Position numbers and translations under genes: made by a program | In this document: in pieces, positions 16,274-24,044 of the stretch | Numbering within the stretch: position 1 is the stretch's first letter | Layout: the number at the start of each line of letters is the position of its first letter | Notes under the pieces: generated by a model | What the model was told of the DNA's origin: nothing | The model's database searches: none | The model's input: only the letters and a program-made list of their open reading frames with translations | Assembly: GCA_963713625.1 (NCBI GenBank) | Contig: CAVQMN010000008.1 | Span: 62,001-126,000 of the forward strand | Source of the DNA: Bog-756 sp963713625 | GTDB lineage: Bacteria > Actinomycetota > Acidimicrobiia > Acidimicrobiales > RAAP-2 | Reading direction: 5' to 3' | DNA length: 64,000 bases

Positions 16274-17019
16274 CGACCGAGAAGCTTCCCGATGACGATC
16301 GACACCTCGTAGAAGATGTACATGGGAACGGCCAGGGCCATCATCGAGAAGGGGTCCGAACTCGGGGTCACCACCCCGGCCACCACCACGATGCCCACGA
16401 TGGCCCACCGGCGCCACGACGACAGCTTCTTCGGCGAGAGGACACCGGCGAGCTCGAGTGACACCAGGAGCACGGGGAACTCGAAGGTGAGCCCGAACAC
16501 GGTCATCAGCAGCACGATCAGGCTCAGGTACTTCGACGGATCGAGGATCTGGGTCAGGGTGGGACCGCCGATGTTCTTGAGCCACGCCAGCGCGTGGGGG
16601 AAGGTGATGTAGGCCACCACACAGCCCAGTGCGAACAGGAAGATCGAGGCCACGATGAACGGGATGGCGTACTTCTTCTCGTTGCGGTTGAGGCCCGGGG
16701 TGATGAACCGCCAGAACTCCCACAACAGCACCGGCGCGGCCAGGGCCATGCCACCGTAGGCGGCGATCTTGACCCGAATGGCCAGGCCGTCCAACGGGCC
16801 GGTCACGTAGAAGCCACAGCGGTGGGGCGAGATCTCGCAGTACGGGTGGCTGAGGAACGACAGGATCCACGGGTAGAGGAGGAAGGCTGCGGTCCCGGTG
16901 ATCAGGAAGGTCACGGCGCACACCAGCACACGGGACCGGAGCTCGGTGAGATGCTCGACCAGCGTCATGGAGTCCGGCTGGGGCCGGGCTTCGCTCCGTC
17001 GTTTCAGTGAGATGGCCAT
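16270..17019 (-). CDS. tatC: Sec-independent protein translocase TatC
   Basis: Integral membrane receptor of the twin-arginine pathway, 249 residues with six hydrophobic helices. Family marks are the N-terminal MTLVEHLTELRSR just before helix 1, the periplasmic GPLDGL loop, and WEFWRFITPGL after helix 2. The C-terminal helices end VPMYIFYEVSIVIGK. It works with the TatA/B-like protein encoded just upstream to export folded proteins. Its stop overlaps the helicase start, so these two genes are translationally coupled. Confidence 0.96.
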   Translation of the reverse strand: MAISLKRRSEARPQPDSMTLVEHLTELRSRVLVCAVTFLITGTAAFLLYPWILSFLSHPYCEISPHRCGFYVTGPLDGLAIRVKIAAYGGMALAAPVLLWEFWRFITPGLNRNEKKYAIPFIVASIFLFALGCVVAYITFPHALAWLKNIGGPTLTQILDPSKYLSLIVLLMTVFGLTFEFPVLLVSLELAGVLSPKKLSSWRRWAIVGIVVVAGVVTPSSDPFSMMALAVPMYIFYEVSIVIGKLLGR

Positions 17020-17068
17020 GGGTCTCGAGTTCGAGCTGATCCGCGCGTCGCCGCCAGGACCGGCCCGG

Positions 17069-17539
17069 TCAGTTCATCCCGGGATCGTCGGGCACGGCCC
17101 CGCCTGAGGACCGGACCTGGTGGACGATGCCGCCGGGGTCGGTGATGAGGACCCCGGGGATGACCGGCGGCTCCTCGGAGGCCTGGACGGTCCCCGCCGG
17201 TCGGTTGGTGCCCGCTGAGGGCTGGACGGCGTCTCCGTGCACATCAGGGACTTCGGAGCCGTTGGTCGTCCCGGATGTCGTGCCGTTCTCGGCGATGTGG
17301 TTGTCGGCCAGCGTGTCGAGGAAGGTCAACGGGGAACGGACGGCCTGGCTGATGGTGTCGGTGGACGGCAGATCAGGGAAGTTCCCCCGGACCTCGCTCT
17401 CGAGCCGCTCGCGGAACTTGCGGAAGTCCCCCCACAGGCCACCGATCTGCTTGGCCACCTTGGGCAGCTTGTCGGGCCCGAGGACCACCAGGGCCACCAC
17501 CAGGATGACCAGCACTTTCGCCGGGCTGAGGAAGGGCAC
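17069..17539 (-). CDS. TatA/TatB-family twin-arginine translocase subunit
   Basis: A 156-residue protein with one N-terminal membrane helix (KVLVILVVALVVLGP). The Gly-Pro hinge and an amphipathic helix (DKLPKVAKQIGGLWGDFRKFRERLE) follow, then a long disordered tail. This is the TatA/B architecture. Length and tail lean toward TatB, but only one such gene is visible here. The GTG start at 17539 is preceded by TACACT seven bases upstream, with no Shine-Dalgarno sequence. The gap to tatC is about 50 bases, suggesting one operon. Confidence 0.9.
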   Translation of the reverse strand: MPFLSPAKVLVILVVALVVLGPDKLPKVAKQIGGLWGDFRKFRERLESEVRGNFPDLPSTDTISQAVRSPLTFLDTLADNHIAENGTTSGTTNGSEVPDVHGDAVQPSAGTNRPAGTVQASEEPPVIPGVLITDPGGIVHQVRSSGGAVPDDPGMN

Positions 17540-17546
17540 GGCACCG

Positions 17547-17552
17547 AGTGTA
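17547..17552 (-). promoter_or_regulatory. TANNNT -10-like element of tatA/B
   Basis: TACACT on the minus strand, ending seven bases before the GTG start at 17539. It matches the actinobacterial -10 pattern at leaderless spacing. No good -35 was seen. Confidence 0.4.
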
Positions 17553-17605
17553 CCGGCGCCCGGCGGCCGAATGGGTCCCGGGCGCCCGGTGCCGTTCGGA
17601 CCGGA

Positions 17606-18415
17606 TCACCAGGCGGCGGGACCGGGCGGGCCCCGCACCGGGGTGGACCGTCGGCCGTGGGACCGCCGGGGGGCCAGCAGCACCACCACCAGGAGCACGG
17701 CCACCAGCACCGCCACCACCGAGAGGATCACCATCCAGGCGGAATCGCTGAGCGGCCAGACGACGAAAGCCATCTTGCCCACGATGAGACTTCCCGAGAT
17801 CGGCCCGAAGTACCGGCTGTCCTCGGAGTCGGTCCGGTTGTCCCCCATGACGAAGTAGTACCCGGGTGGGACGGTGTAGGGGTGGTTCAGGCTGAAGGGG
17901 TAGGGAAGCGGAGCGGGGGCGGTGACCGGCGCCGGCTCGGGGAGCCAGGGCTCGTCGAGGGGTTTGCCGTTGATGTAGACCCGGCCGTCGACCGATGCGA
18001 TGGTGTTGCCCGGAAGGCCGATGACCCGCTTGACCAAGTCGGAGTAGTCGGCGTGCTCGAGCGGTGGCCGACGGAACACCACGATGTCGCCCCGTTGCAC
18101 ACCGTGGAAGTCGTAGCTGAGTTTGTCGACCACGATGCGGTCGCCGACCTGGAGGGTGGGCAGCATCGACCCGGACGGGATGAAGAACATCTGGGCCACG
18201 TAGGTCCGCACGCCGAGAGCGAGCAGCAGCGCCGCGCTGAGCACCACCAGCCATTCGATGATCCATCTGCTCGACCAGGTGGCGTCGGACGAGGTGGTGT
18301 CCGTCCGGTAGCCGGACTCGCCCACGTCCAGGCTGGGCACCGGAAGAGGCCGGGGCAGGGCGGCACCGATCGGCAACGTGGGTCCCATGGTCGTGGTGGG
18401 GAATTCGGACTGCAC
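17606..18415 (-). CDS. lepB: signal peptidase I, paralogue with extra C-terminal membrane helix
   Basis: Membrane serine/lysine protease that removes signal peptides from exported proteins, 269 residues. One helix near 52-72 anchors it. The catalytic Ser83 lies in FFIPSGSMLPTL and the Lys129 in DLVKRVIGLPG. The signature GDNRTDSEDSRYFGP follows. An added hydrophobic stretch near 230-250 and an Arg-rich tail are absent from the neighbouring copy. The start is GTG at 18415 with TAGCGT nine bases upstream. Its closest relative is the gene at 18541, and the two look like a tandem duplication next to the tat genes. Confidence 0.94.
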   Translation of the reverse strand: MQSEFPTTTMGPTLPIGAALPRPLPVPSLDVGESGYRTDTTSSDATWSSRWIIEWLVVLSAALLLALGVRTYVAQMFFIPSGSMLPTLQVGDRIVVDKLSYDFHGVQRGDIVVFRRPPLEHADYSDLVKRVIGLPGNTIASVDGRVYINGKPLDEPWLPEPAPVTAPAPLPYPFSLNHPYTVPPGYYFVMGDNRTDSEDSRYFGPISGSLIVGKMAFVVWPLSDSAWMVILSVVAVLVAVLLVVVLLAPRRSHGRRSTPVRGPPGPAAW

Positions 18416-18424
18416 CAGGAGGCG

Positions 18425-18430
18425 ACGCTA
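18425..18430 (-). promoter_or_regulatory. TAGCGT -10-like element of first lepB
   Basis: TAGCGT on the minus strand, nine bases before the GTG at 18415. The second lepB has the identical hexamer at the same spacing, so the promoter may have been duplicated with the gene. Confidence 0.4.
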
Positions 18431-18540
18431 CCCCACCGCTCCGGGGGCACGGCGTTCATCGGGCCGTCCCGACGCCGCCGCCTCCGCCCGCGACACCCCC
18501 CGGGCCTCCGGGGCGCCGCCCTCGGACCGGCCTCGGCCGC

Positions 18541-19197
18541 TCAGAGCCCCTTGATATGGCTGAGGGGCCACACCACGGCAACGGCACGACCGACGATCAG
18601 TGACTTCGGGATGGGACCGAAGTACCGGCTGTCTTCGGAGTCGGTGCGGTTGTCGCCCATCACGTAGTACTCCCCGGCCGGGATCTTGAACGGCCCGGGC
18701 AGATTGAACTGGGGATGGGGGTCACCGGGGAGTGCTCCGGTGTAGCTGTCCGGCCCCGGGGGCAGCCACGGCTCGTCGAGGCGCTTTCCATCGATGTAGA
18801 CGTGGCCGTCCTTCGACGAGATGGTCTCCCCGGGCAGGCCGATCACCCGCTTGACCAGATCCGCATACTCCTGGTCCTCGAGGGGTGGCCGGGCGAACAC
18901 CACGATGTCCCCACGGTGGATGCCGTGAAGGTCGTAGCTCAGCTTGTTCACGATGATCCGGTCGCCGACCTGGAGCGTCGGGTACATCGAGAGGGAGGGG
19001 ATGGAGAACGACTGCACCACGTAGGTGCGGAGCAGCACCGTGCACAACAGCACGGCGATGAGGATGATGGCCCATTCGATGACCACCCGGTAGCCGCGAC
19101 GGCTGAGGCCGCCCTGTGCCGGCTCCTCGTCGTCCCCTTCGTCCACGAGCACGCCGGATCCGGTCGAGGACGGCGATTCGCCGTGGGTGTCAGTCAC
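18541..19197 (-). CDS. lepB: signal peptidase I, second paralogue
   Basis: A 218-residue signal peptidase I with an acidic cytoplasmic N-terminus and one membrane helix near 40-57. The catalytic serine is Ser70 (SIPSLSMYPTL), with Leu in place of the usual Gly before it, and Lys116 lies in LVKRVIGLPG. GDNRTDSEDSRYFGP is shared with the adjacent copy. It cleaves exported proteins at the outer face of the membrane. The GTG at 19197 is preceded by TAGCGT nine bases upstream. Two active-looking copies side by side suggest division of substrates or dosage. Confidence 0.94.
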   Translation of the reverse strand: MTDTHGESPSSTGSGVLVDEGDDEEPAQGGLSRRGYRVVIEWAIILIAVLLCTVLLRTYVVQSFSIPSLSMYPTLQVGDRIIVNKLSYDLHGIHRGDIVVFARPPLEDQEYADLVKRVIGLPGETISSKDGHVYIDGKRLDEPWLPPGPDSYTGALPGDPHPQFNLPGPFKIPAGEYYVMGDNRTDSEDSRYFGPIPKSLIVGRAVAVVWPLSHIKGL

Positions 19198-19206
19198 AGT
19201 GAGGGG

Positions 19207-19212
19207 ACGCTA
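19207..19212 (-). promoter_or_regulatory. TAGCGT -10-like element of second lepB
   Basis: TAGCGT on the minus strand, nine bases before the GTG at 19197, with no Shine-Dalgarno sequence between. Confidence 0.4.
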
Positions 19213-19272
19213 CCGCACCGGGGCCGGGCCGAACGGGTCGCGAGGAGCCCGCAGCCAGGACCGGGACGCAGG

Positions 19273-20631
19273 TCACAGCCCGGCGATGAGCTTGTCGACC
19301 CGCTCGTCCTTGGACTTGAACGGGTCCTTCAGGAGCACGGTCCGCTGGGCCTGGTCGTTGAGTTTGAGGTGCACCCAGTCCACGGTGAAGTCCCGGCGCC
19401 GCTCCTTGGCCTTCTTCACGAACTCACCGCGCAGACGGGCCCTGGTCGTCTGGGGCGGGACGGACATGGCCGCGGCGATGTCGGCGTCGTCACAGATCCG
19501 GTCGAGCTGGTCGTGACGTTGCAGGCGGTAGTAGAGGCCGCGGGACCGGTCCACATCGTGGTACTGGAGGTCGAGCAACGACACGGCCGGGCTGTGGAGC
19601 GAGAGCCCGTGGCGCTCACGGTAGGCGTCGATCAGCCGGTACTTGGCCACCCAGTCGCACTCACGGTGGAGCGACAACGGATCGGACTCGAGGCCCTTCA
19701 GGCAGTGCTCCCACATGTCGAGGGCCCGGTCCTCCTGCGGGGACAGGCCCTGCCGGTCGCGGTACCGGATGGCCCGCTGCAGATACTCGCCCTGGATGTC
19801 GAGGGCGCTCATCTCGCGTCCGTTGGCCAGCCGGACCGGCCGCCGACAGGTGATGTCGTGGCTGATCTCGCGGATGGCCCGGATCGGGTTCTCCAGGGTG
19901 AGGTCGCGCATCACCGTCGACGGGTCCTCGAGCATCCGGAGCACGATGCTGGTCGCCCCCACCTTGAGGAAGGTGGCGTACTCGCTCATGTTCGAATCGC
20001 CCACGATGACATGGAGCCGGCGGTACTTCTCGGCGTCGGCGTGGGGCTCGTCCCGGGTATTGATGATCGGCCGGCTGCGGGTGGTGGCCGAGGACACCCC
20101 TTCCCAGATGTGCTCCGCCCGTTGGCTCAGGCAGTAGACCGCGCCGCGGGCCGTCTGGAGGACCTTTCCCGCGCCGGCGTAGGCCTGCCGGCTGACCAGG
20201 AACGGGATGAGCACCTCGGTGTAGTGGGCGAAGTCGTCACGTCGACTGGTCAGGTAGTTCTCGTGGCAGCCGTAGGAGTTGCCGGCCGAGTCGGTGTTGT
20301 TCTTGAACAGGTAGATGTCCCCGCGGATGCCTTCTTCCCGCAACCGGGCCTCTGCTCCCTCGACCAGCGAGGAGAGGATCCACTCCCCCGCCTTGTCGTG
20401 CACCACGAGCTCGGAGATGGAGTCGCACTCCGGGGTGGCGTACTCCGGATGGCTGCCCACGTCGAGGTAGAGACGCGCCCCGTTCTCGAGGAAGACATTG
20501 GACGATCGTCCCCAGCTGACCACCCGCCGGAAGAGGTAGCGAGCCACTTCGTCGGGGCTCAGCCGTCGCTGCCCGCGGAGGGTACAGGTCACCCCGTACT
20601 CGTTCTCCAAGCCGTAGATACGCTTGTCCAT
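19273..20631 (-). CDS. pafA: Pup-protein ligase PafA
   Basis: Attaches the C-terminal glutamate of Pup to lysines of target proteins using ATP, 452 residues. It belongs to the carboxylate-amine ligase fold shared with Dop. Family marks are RIYGLENEYGV at the N-terminus, HPEYATPECDS, the FKNNTDSAGNSYGCHENYL segment, and PIINTRDEPHAD. It lacks the insertion seen near residue 45 of Dop, which separates the two. TACCGT lies eight bases before the ATG. It sits downstream of prcA but is separated by about 145 bases and has its own likely promoter. Confidence 0.96.
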   Translation of the reverse strand: MDKRIYGLENEYGVTCTLRGQRRLSPDEVARYLFRRVVSWGRSSNVFLENGARLYLDVGSHPEYATPECDSISELVVHDKAGEWILSSLVEGAEARLREEGIRGDIYLFKNNTDSAGNSYGCHENYLTSRRDDFAHYTEVLIPFLVSRQAYAGAGKVLQTARGAVYCLSQRAEHIWEGVSSATTRSRPIINTRDEPHADAEKYRRLHVIVGDSNMSEYATFLKVGATSIVLRMLEDPSTVMRDLTLENPIRAIREISHDITCRRPVRLANGREMSALDIQGEYLQRAIRYRDRQGLSPQEDRALDMWEHCLKGLESDPLSLHRECDWVAKYRLIDAYRERHGLSLHSPAVSLLDLQYHDVDRSRGLYYRLQRHDQLDRICDDADIAAAMSVPPQTTRARLRGEFVKKAKERRRDFTVDWVHLKLNDQAQRTVLLKDPFKSKDERVDKLIAGL

Positions 20632-20639
20632 TACCCCCC

Positions 20640-20645
20640 ACGGTA
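20640..20645 (-). promoter_or_regulatory. TANNNT -10-like element of pafA
   Basis: TACCGT on the minus strand, eight bases before the pafA ATG. A run of G follows and could act weakly as a ribosome-binding site. Confidence 0.4.
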
Positions 20646-20725
20646 GTTTGGGGACGGCCCCACACGATGCACTCCCGCCCGACCGGGACGGCGGGGACCG
20701 CTCCGTTCGGGCCGGACCGACCGCC

Positions 20726-20787
20726 CCGCTCCGCCCAGCACAGCCATTCCGCTCAGCCCAGCACGGTCGTTCCGCTCAGCCCAGCAG
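20726..20787. repeat. three 16-base repeats at 23-base period at the prcA 3' end
   Basis: Copies of CCGCTCNGCCCAGCAN start at 20726, 20749 and 20772. The third copy spans the prcA stop codon (20776-20778), and the others fill the gap before pafA. This looks like local slippage duplication of the gene's end. No function is apparent. Confidence 0.6.
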
Positions 20788-21453
20788 GGACTCCAGTTCT
20801 GCGTCCATCAACCTCCGGAAGGCCCGCCTCCCGTTGCCCTCCGCCAGGACGGCCACCTCCAGGTCCGCTCCCCCCAATGTGTGATCGGGACCCGAAAGTG
20901 AGCTCACCGCGGCCCGCAGGGCCTCGGGAAGCTCCCATCCGGCGTTCCACTGCCCCTCGAGGCGTTCGGCGATGGCCTCGGTCTCCCCGCCCAGCACGGC
21001 GTAGCGGTCTTCGTCGGTGATCGTCCCCTCGTAGGCGATGTGGTACAGCTGATGGGGACGTCCCCCCGAACCCAGCTCGGCCACCAGGATCTCGACCTCG
21101 AGCGGCTTCATCTCGTGGGTGAACACCTGTCCCAGGTACTGGGCGTAGAGATTGGCCAGCGAGCGGGCATCCACGTCCTCGCGGCTGTAGGCGTACCCCT
21201 TGGTGTCGGCGTGCCGGATTCCCGACACCCGCAGCTGGTCGTACTCGTTGTACTTGCCCACGCCGCCAAAGGCGATCCGGTCGTAGATCTCGCTGATCTT
21301 GTGCAGCGACCGCGACGGGTTCTCGGCCACGATGGCGATCCCCTGGTCGTAGACGGTGGCGATGAGCGACCGACCCCGGGCGATGCCCTTCTGGGCGTAC
21401 TCGGCCCGATCCTTCATGACCTGTTCGGGGGCCACGTAGTACGGCATGGTCAT
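20776..21453 (-). CDS. prcA: 20S proteasome alpha subunit PrcA
   Basis: Non-catalytic outer-ring subunit of the bacterial 20S proteasome, 225 residues. The N-terminus (PYYVAPEQVMKDRAEYAQKG) matches bacterial alpha subunits, including the conserved GIARGRSLIATVYDQG strand and the FTHEMKPLEVEILVAELG segment. The alpha ring gates the chamber and docks the ATPase Arc through that protein's C-terminal tail. The start overlaps the prcB stop by four bases, so the two are coupled. The gene's 3' end lies within the repeats described at 20726-20787. Confidence 0.96.
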   Translation of the reverse strand: MTMPYYVAPEQVMKDRAEYAQKGIARGRSLIATVYDQGIAIVAENPSRSLHKISEIYDRIAFGGVGKYNEYDQLRVSGIRHADTKGYAYSREDVDARSLANLYAQYLGQVFTHEMKPLEVEILVAELGSGGRPHQLYHIAYEGTITDEDRYAVLGGETEAIAERLEGQWNAGWELPEALRAAVSSLSGPDHTLGGADLEVAVLAEGNGRRAFRRLMDAELESLLG

Positions 21454-22277
21454 GGCTGGCGGCCTTCCGTCCGACGCCGCTCGATGAGGGTGGCGAACCG
21501 CTCGGCCACTTCCTCCTCGGGCACGGTGGCGTAGCCCTCGGCCGTCACCGTGGCCACCAACGGGTAGATGCCCCGGATCAGATCGGGGCCTCCGGTGGCC
21601 GAGTCCTCATCGGCCGCCTCGTACAGCGATTCGATGGCCAGCTCCACGGCGTCGTCGCGGGCCATGGCCACCCGGTAGCCCAACTTGATGGTCGTGCGGG
21701 CGTCGCGGCCGCCCGAGCCGGTGGCGTTGTGCTCGGTCTCCTCGTAGTGACCACCGGTGACGTCGTAGGTGAAGATGCGCCCCGTGCCGCGGGCCAGGTC
21801 GTACCCGGCGAACAGCGGCACGACGGCCAGTCCCTGCATGGCCATGGGCAGGTGCTCCCTGACCATCTGCCCGAGCTGGTTGGCCTTGCCCTCGAGGCTC
21901 AGCACCACCCCTTCGACCTTCTCGTAGTGCTCGAGTTGGGTCTGGAACAGACGGACCATCTCCACCGCGGGTCCGGCGGCACCGGCGATGGCCACAGCCG
22001 AGTAGCGGTCGGCGGGAAAGACCTTCTCCATGGAGCGGTGGGCGATGATGTGACCCTCGGTGGCCCGCCGGTCTCCGGCCATCACGATGCCGTCGGCGAA
22101 GCGCAACGCCACCACGGTCGTGCCGTGCCGGAACTCGTTGCCCGGGGAACCCCCGGCCGGGGAGCTGCCGGTGTGTCCCGGCGTCATGGCCGAACGCACC
22201 GGTACCTGCAGTCGACGCATCAACCCTGCGAAGTCTGGTCCCGGATCTTCAGTTGTCGAAAAGAGCGGCAGCGGCAC
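21450..22277 (-). CDS. prcB: 20S proteasome beta subunit PrcB (catalytic)
   Basis: Proteolytic subunit of the bacterial proteasome, 275 residues. It has a 52-residue propeptide ending FRHG, and the catalytic Thr53 starts the mature chain (TTVVALRF). Downstream, GDRRATEGHIIAHRSMEKVF and SALGSGG-like ATGSGGRDA segments match the N-terminal-nucleophile fold. The first glycine before Thr is the expected self-cleavage site. Pup lies immediately upstream and prcA immediately downstream, giving the order pup-prcB-prcA. Confidence 0.96.
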   Translation of the reverse strand: MPLPLFSTTEDPGPDFAGLMRRLQVPVRSAMTPGHTGSSPAGGSPGNEFRHGTTVVALRFADGIVMAGDRRATEGHIIAHRSMEKVFPADRYSAVAIAGAAGPAVEMVRLFQTQLEHYEKVEGVVLSLEGKANQLGQMVREHLPMAMQGLAVVPLFAGYDLARGTGRIFTYDVTGGHYEETEHNATGSGGRDARTTIKLGYRVAMARDDAVELAIESLYEAADEDSATGGPDLIRGIYPLVATVTAEGYATVPEEEVAERFATLIERRRTEGRQP

Positions 22278-22282
22278 CGGGG

Positions 22283-22480
22283 CTACTCGCCGCCCTTTTG
22301 GACGTAGTTGCGCACGAACTCCTCGGCGTTGTCCTCGAGCACCTCGTCGATCTCGTCGAGCAGGTCGTCGAGCTCCGCCTTCAGCTTGTCCCCTGCGGCC
22401 GACCCGGCCGGGACCTCGTCGACGACCTCGTCGGCGCGCTCGGTCGTCGTCGTCTTCTTCTTCTGTTCTCGTTCAGCCAT
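22283..22480 (-). CDS. pup: prokaryotic ubiquitin-like protein Pup, Gly-Gly-Glu ending
   Basis: A 65-residue intrinsically disordered protein tag. The N-terminus is Lys/Thr-rich (REQKKKTTTTER), the middle is the Arc-binding helix region (KLKAELDDLLDEIDEVLED), and the C-terminus reads VQKGGE. Many actinobacteria encode a C-terminal Gln that Dop must deamidate first. Here the gene already encodes Glu65, so Pup is ligation-ready. It sits between dop (upstream) and prcB (six bases downstream). Confidence 0.96.
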   Translation of the reverse strand: MAEREQKKKTTTTERADEVVDEVPAGSAAGDKLKAELDDLLDEIDEVLEDNAEEFVRNYVQKGGE

Positions 22481-22524
22481 TTCGTTCAGCCATCCCCTAC
22501 TCTTCCCTCGCTGCCCACGTCTCC

Positions 22525-24018
22525 CTAGCTGCTCAGTCGGTCGAGCAGCTCGGACGGGCTTGCACAGACATTCAATAGATCCTCGACGTGCTCAGCCGTG
22601 CCCTTTAGAGGATCCATCATAGGTACCCGCCGCAACGGGTCGGCTCCGAGGTCGAACACCAGCGAGTCCCAGTTGGCCGTGACCACCGAAGACGGCCACT
22701 TTTTGAGGCACTGACCCCGAAACCAGGCCCTGGTCCCCCGGGGAGGCTCGGAGACCGCCGCGGCCACGGAAGCCTCGTCGACCAGGCGCTCGGTGTCCAA
22801 CCGGGCGAACAGCGACCGGGACGGCCGCAGATCGTGGTACTGGAGGTCCAGGGCAGCCAGCCGGTGGTCGTCCCAGTCGCAGTGGTGGCGGTCCCGGTAG
22901 GCCTCGATCAGCTGGAGCTTGGCCACCCAGTCCAGCTGTCTGGCCAGGGACATCGGATCGGTCTCCAGACCGTGGAGCACCGCCTCCCAACGCGTGAGCA
23001 CCTCCCGGCCGATGTCCTCCTCGCCCAGGCACTCGAGCCCCCGGTCCTCGGCGTACTTGCGCCCCAGCGAGAAGAGCTCCCACTGGATGTCGAGGGCGGT
23101 GGCCGTGGTCCCGTCGGCCATCGGGAGGGGCGACGTGAACGTCCGGTCCAGGGCCACGTCGTGCATGGCCCGCACCGGGTCGGCCAGGGCCAGGCTCCGG
23201 CTGCCGGACACGTCGTCCTCGATCATGGCCAGCACCAACGACGTCGTGCCCACCTTCAAGAAGGTGGCCACCTCGGCCAGGTTGGCGTCTCCCACGATGA
23301 CGTGGAGCCGCCGGTAGCGCTGCGGATCGGCATGGGGCTCGTCGCGGGTGTTGACGATGGGGCGCTTGAGCGTCGTCTCGAGACCCACCTGCTCCTCGAA
23401 GAACTCGGCGCGCTGGGACAGCTGGAAGTCGACGCGCCGGCCGTCGTGGGTGGGCGTCTCGGCGCCGACCTTGCCGGCCCCGGCAAAGATCTGGCGGGTG
23501 ACGAAGTGGGGGGTGATGCCGGCCACGATCCGGGTGAAGGGGGCGGCCCGGTCCATGAGGTAGTTCTCGTGCGCCCCGTACGAGTTGCCCTTCCCGTCGG
23601 AGTTGTTCTTGTAGATGACCAGCTTCGAGCCGTCGTGGACAGCCAGATCGGCCGCTTCCATGGCCCGGGTCAGGATGAGCTCACCGGCCCGGTCGTAGCG
23701 CAGGCACTCGAGGGCATCCCGGCATTCGGGGGTGGAGAACTCGGGGTGGGCGTGATCGACGTAGAAGCGGGCCCCGTTGGTCAGGACGGTGTTGACCAGA
23801 TGGGTTTCGACCTGGGGGGGCATGGCGCCCTCGCGGGCGAATCCCCGGGCGTCGTTCCCAGGGGCCTCGTCCTCGAAGTCCCACCCGGTTTGCTGGCGCG
23901 CCACATCGTGGGCATAGGCGTTGATGAGCACCGACGAGGCGGCGATCGGATTGGGATCGCCGTGCACCACCTGGATGCCGTACTCGGTCTCGATTCCGCA
24001 GACCTTGGGAATGGCCAC
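22525..24018 (-). CDS. dop: depupylase/deamidase Dop
   Basis: A 497-residue PafA homologue that hydrolyses the Pup-lysine bond, and in other species deamidates Pup. The N-terminus has the family GIETEYGIQVVHGD motif. An insertion around residues 40-60 (VARQQTGWDFEDEAPGNDAR) is the Dop loop absent in PafA. Later it shows YKNNSDGKGNSYGAHENYL and IVNTRDEPHADPQRYRRLH. Because Pup here ends in Glu, removal of Pup should be its main job. It lies between arc and pup on the same strand. Confidence 0.95.
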   Translation of the reverse strand: MAIPKVCGIETEYGIQVVHGDPNPIAASSVLINAYAHDVARQQTGWDFEDEAPGNDARGFAREGAMPPQVETHLVNTVLTNGARFYVDHAHPEFSTPECRDALECLRYDRAGELILTRAMEAADLAVHDGSKLVIYKNNSDGKGNSYGAHENYLMDRAAPFTRIVAGITPHFVTRQIFAGAGKVGAETPTHDGRRVDFQLSQRAEFFEEQVGLETTLKRPIVNTRDEPHADPQRYRRLHVIVGDANLAEVATFLKVGTTSLVLAMIEDDVSGSRSLALADPVRAMHDVALDRTFTSPLPMADGTTATALDIQWELFSLGRKYAEDRGLECLGEEDIGREVLTRWEAVLHGLETDPMSLARQLDWVAKLQLIEAYRDRHHCDWDDHRLAALDLQYHDLRPSRSLFARLDTERLVDEASVAAAVSEPPRGTRAWFRGQCLKKWPSSVVTANWDSLVFDLGADPLRRVPMMDPLKGTAEHVEDLLNVCASPSELLDRLSS

Positions 24019-24044
24019 GTCGTCGACCCTATCCCGGTCGGTGG

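Noticed and set aside
16274..16921. Extended N-terminus of the helicase to 905 residues
   Set aside because: It overlaps tatC in another frame; the ATG at 16273, coupled to the tatC stop, is the right start.
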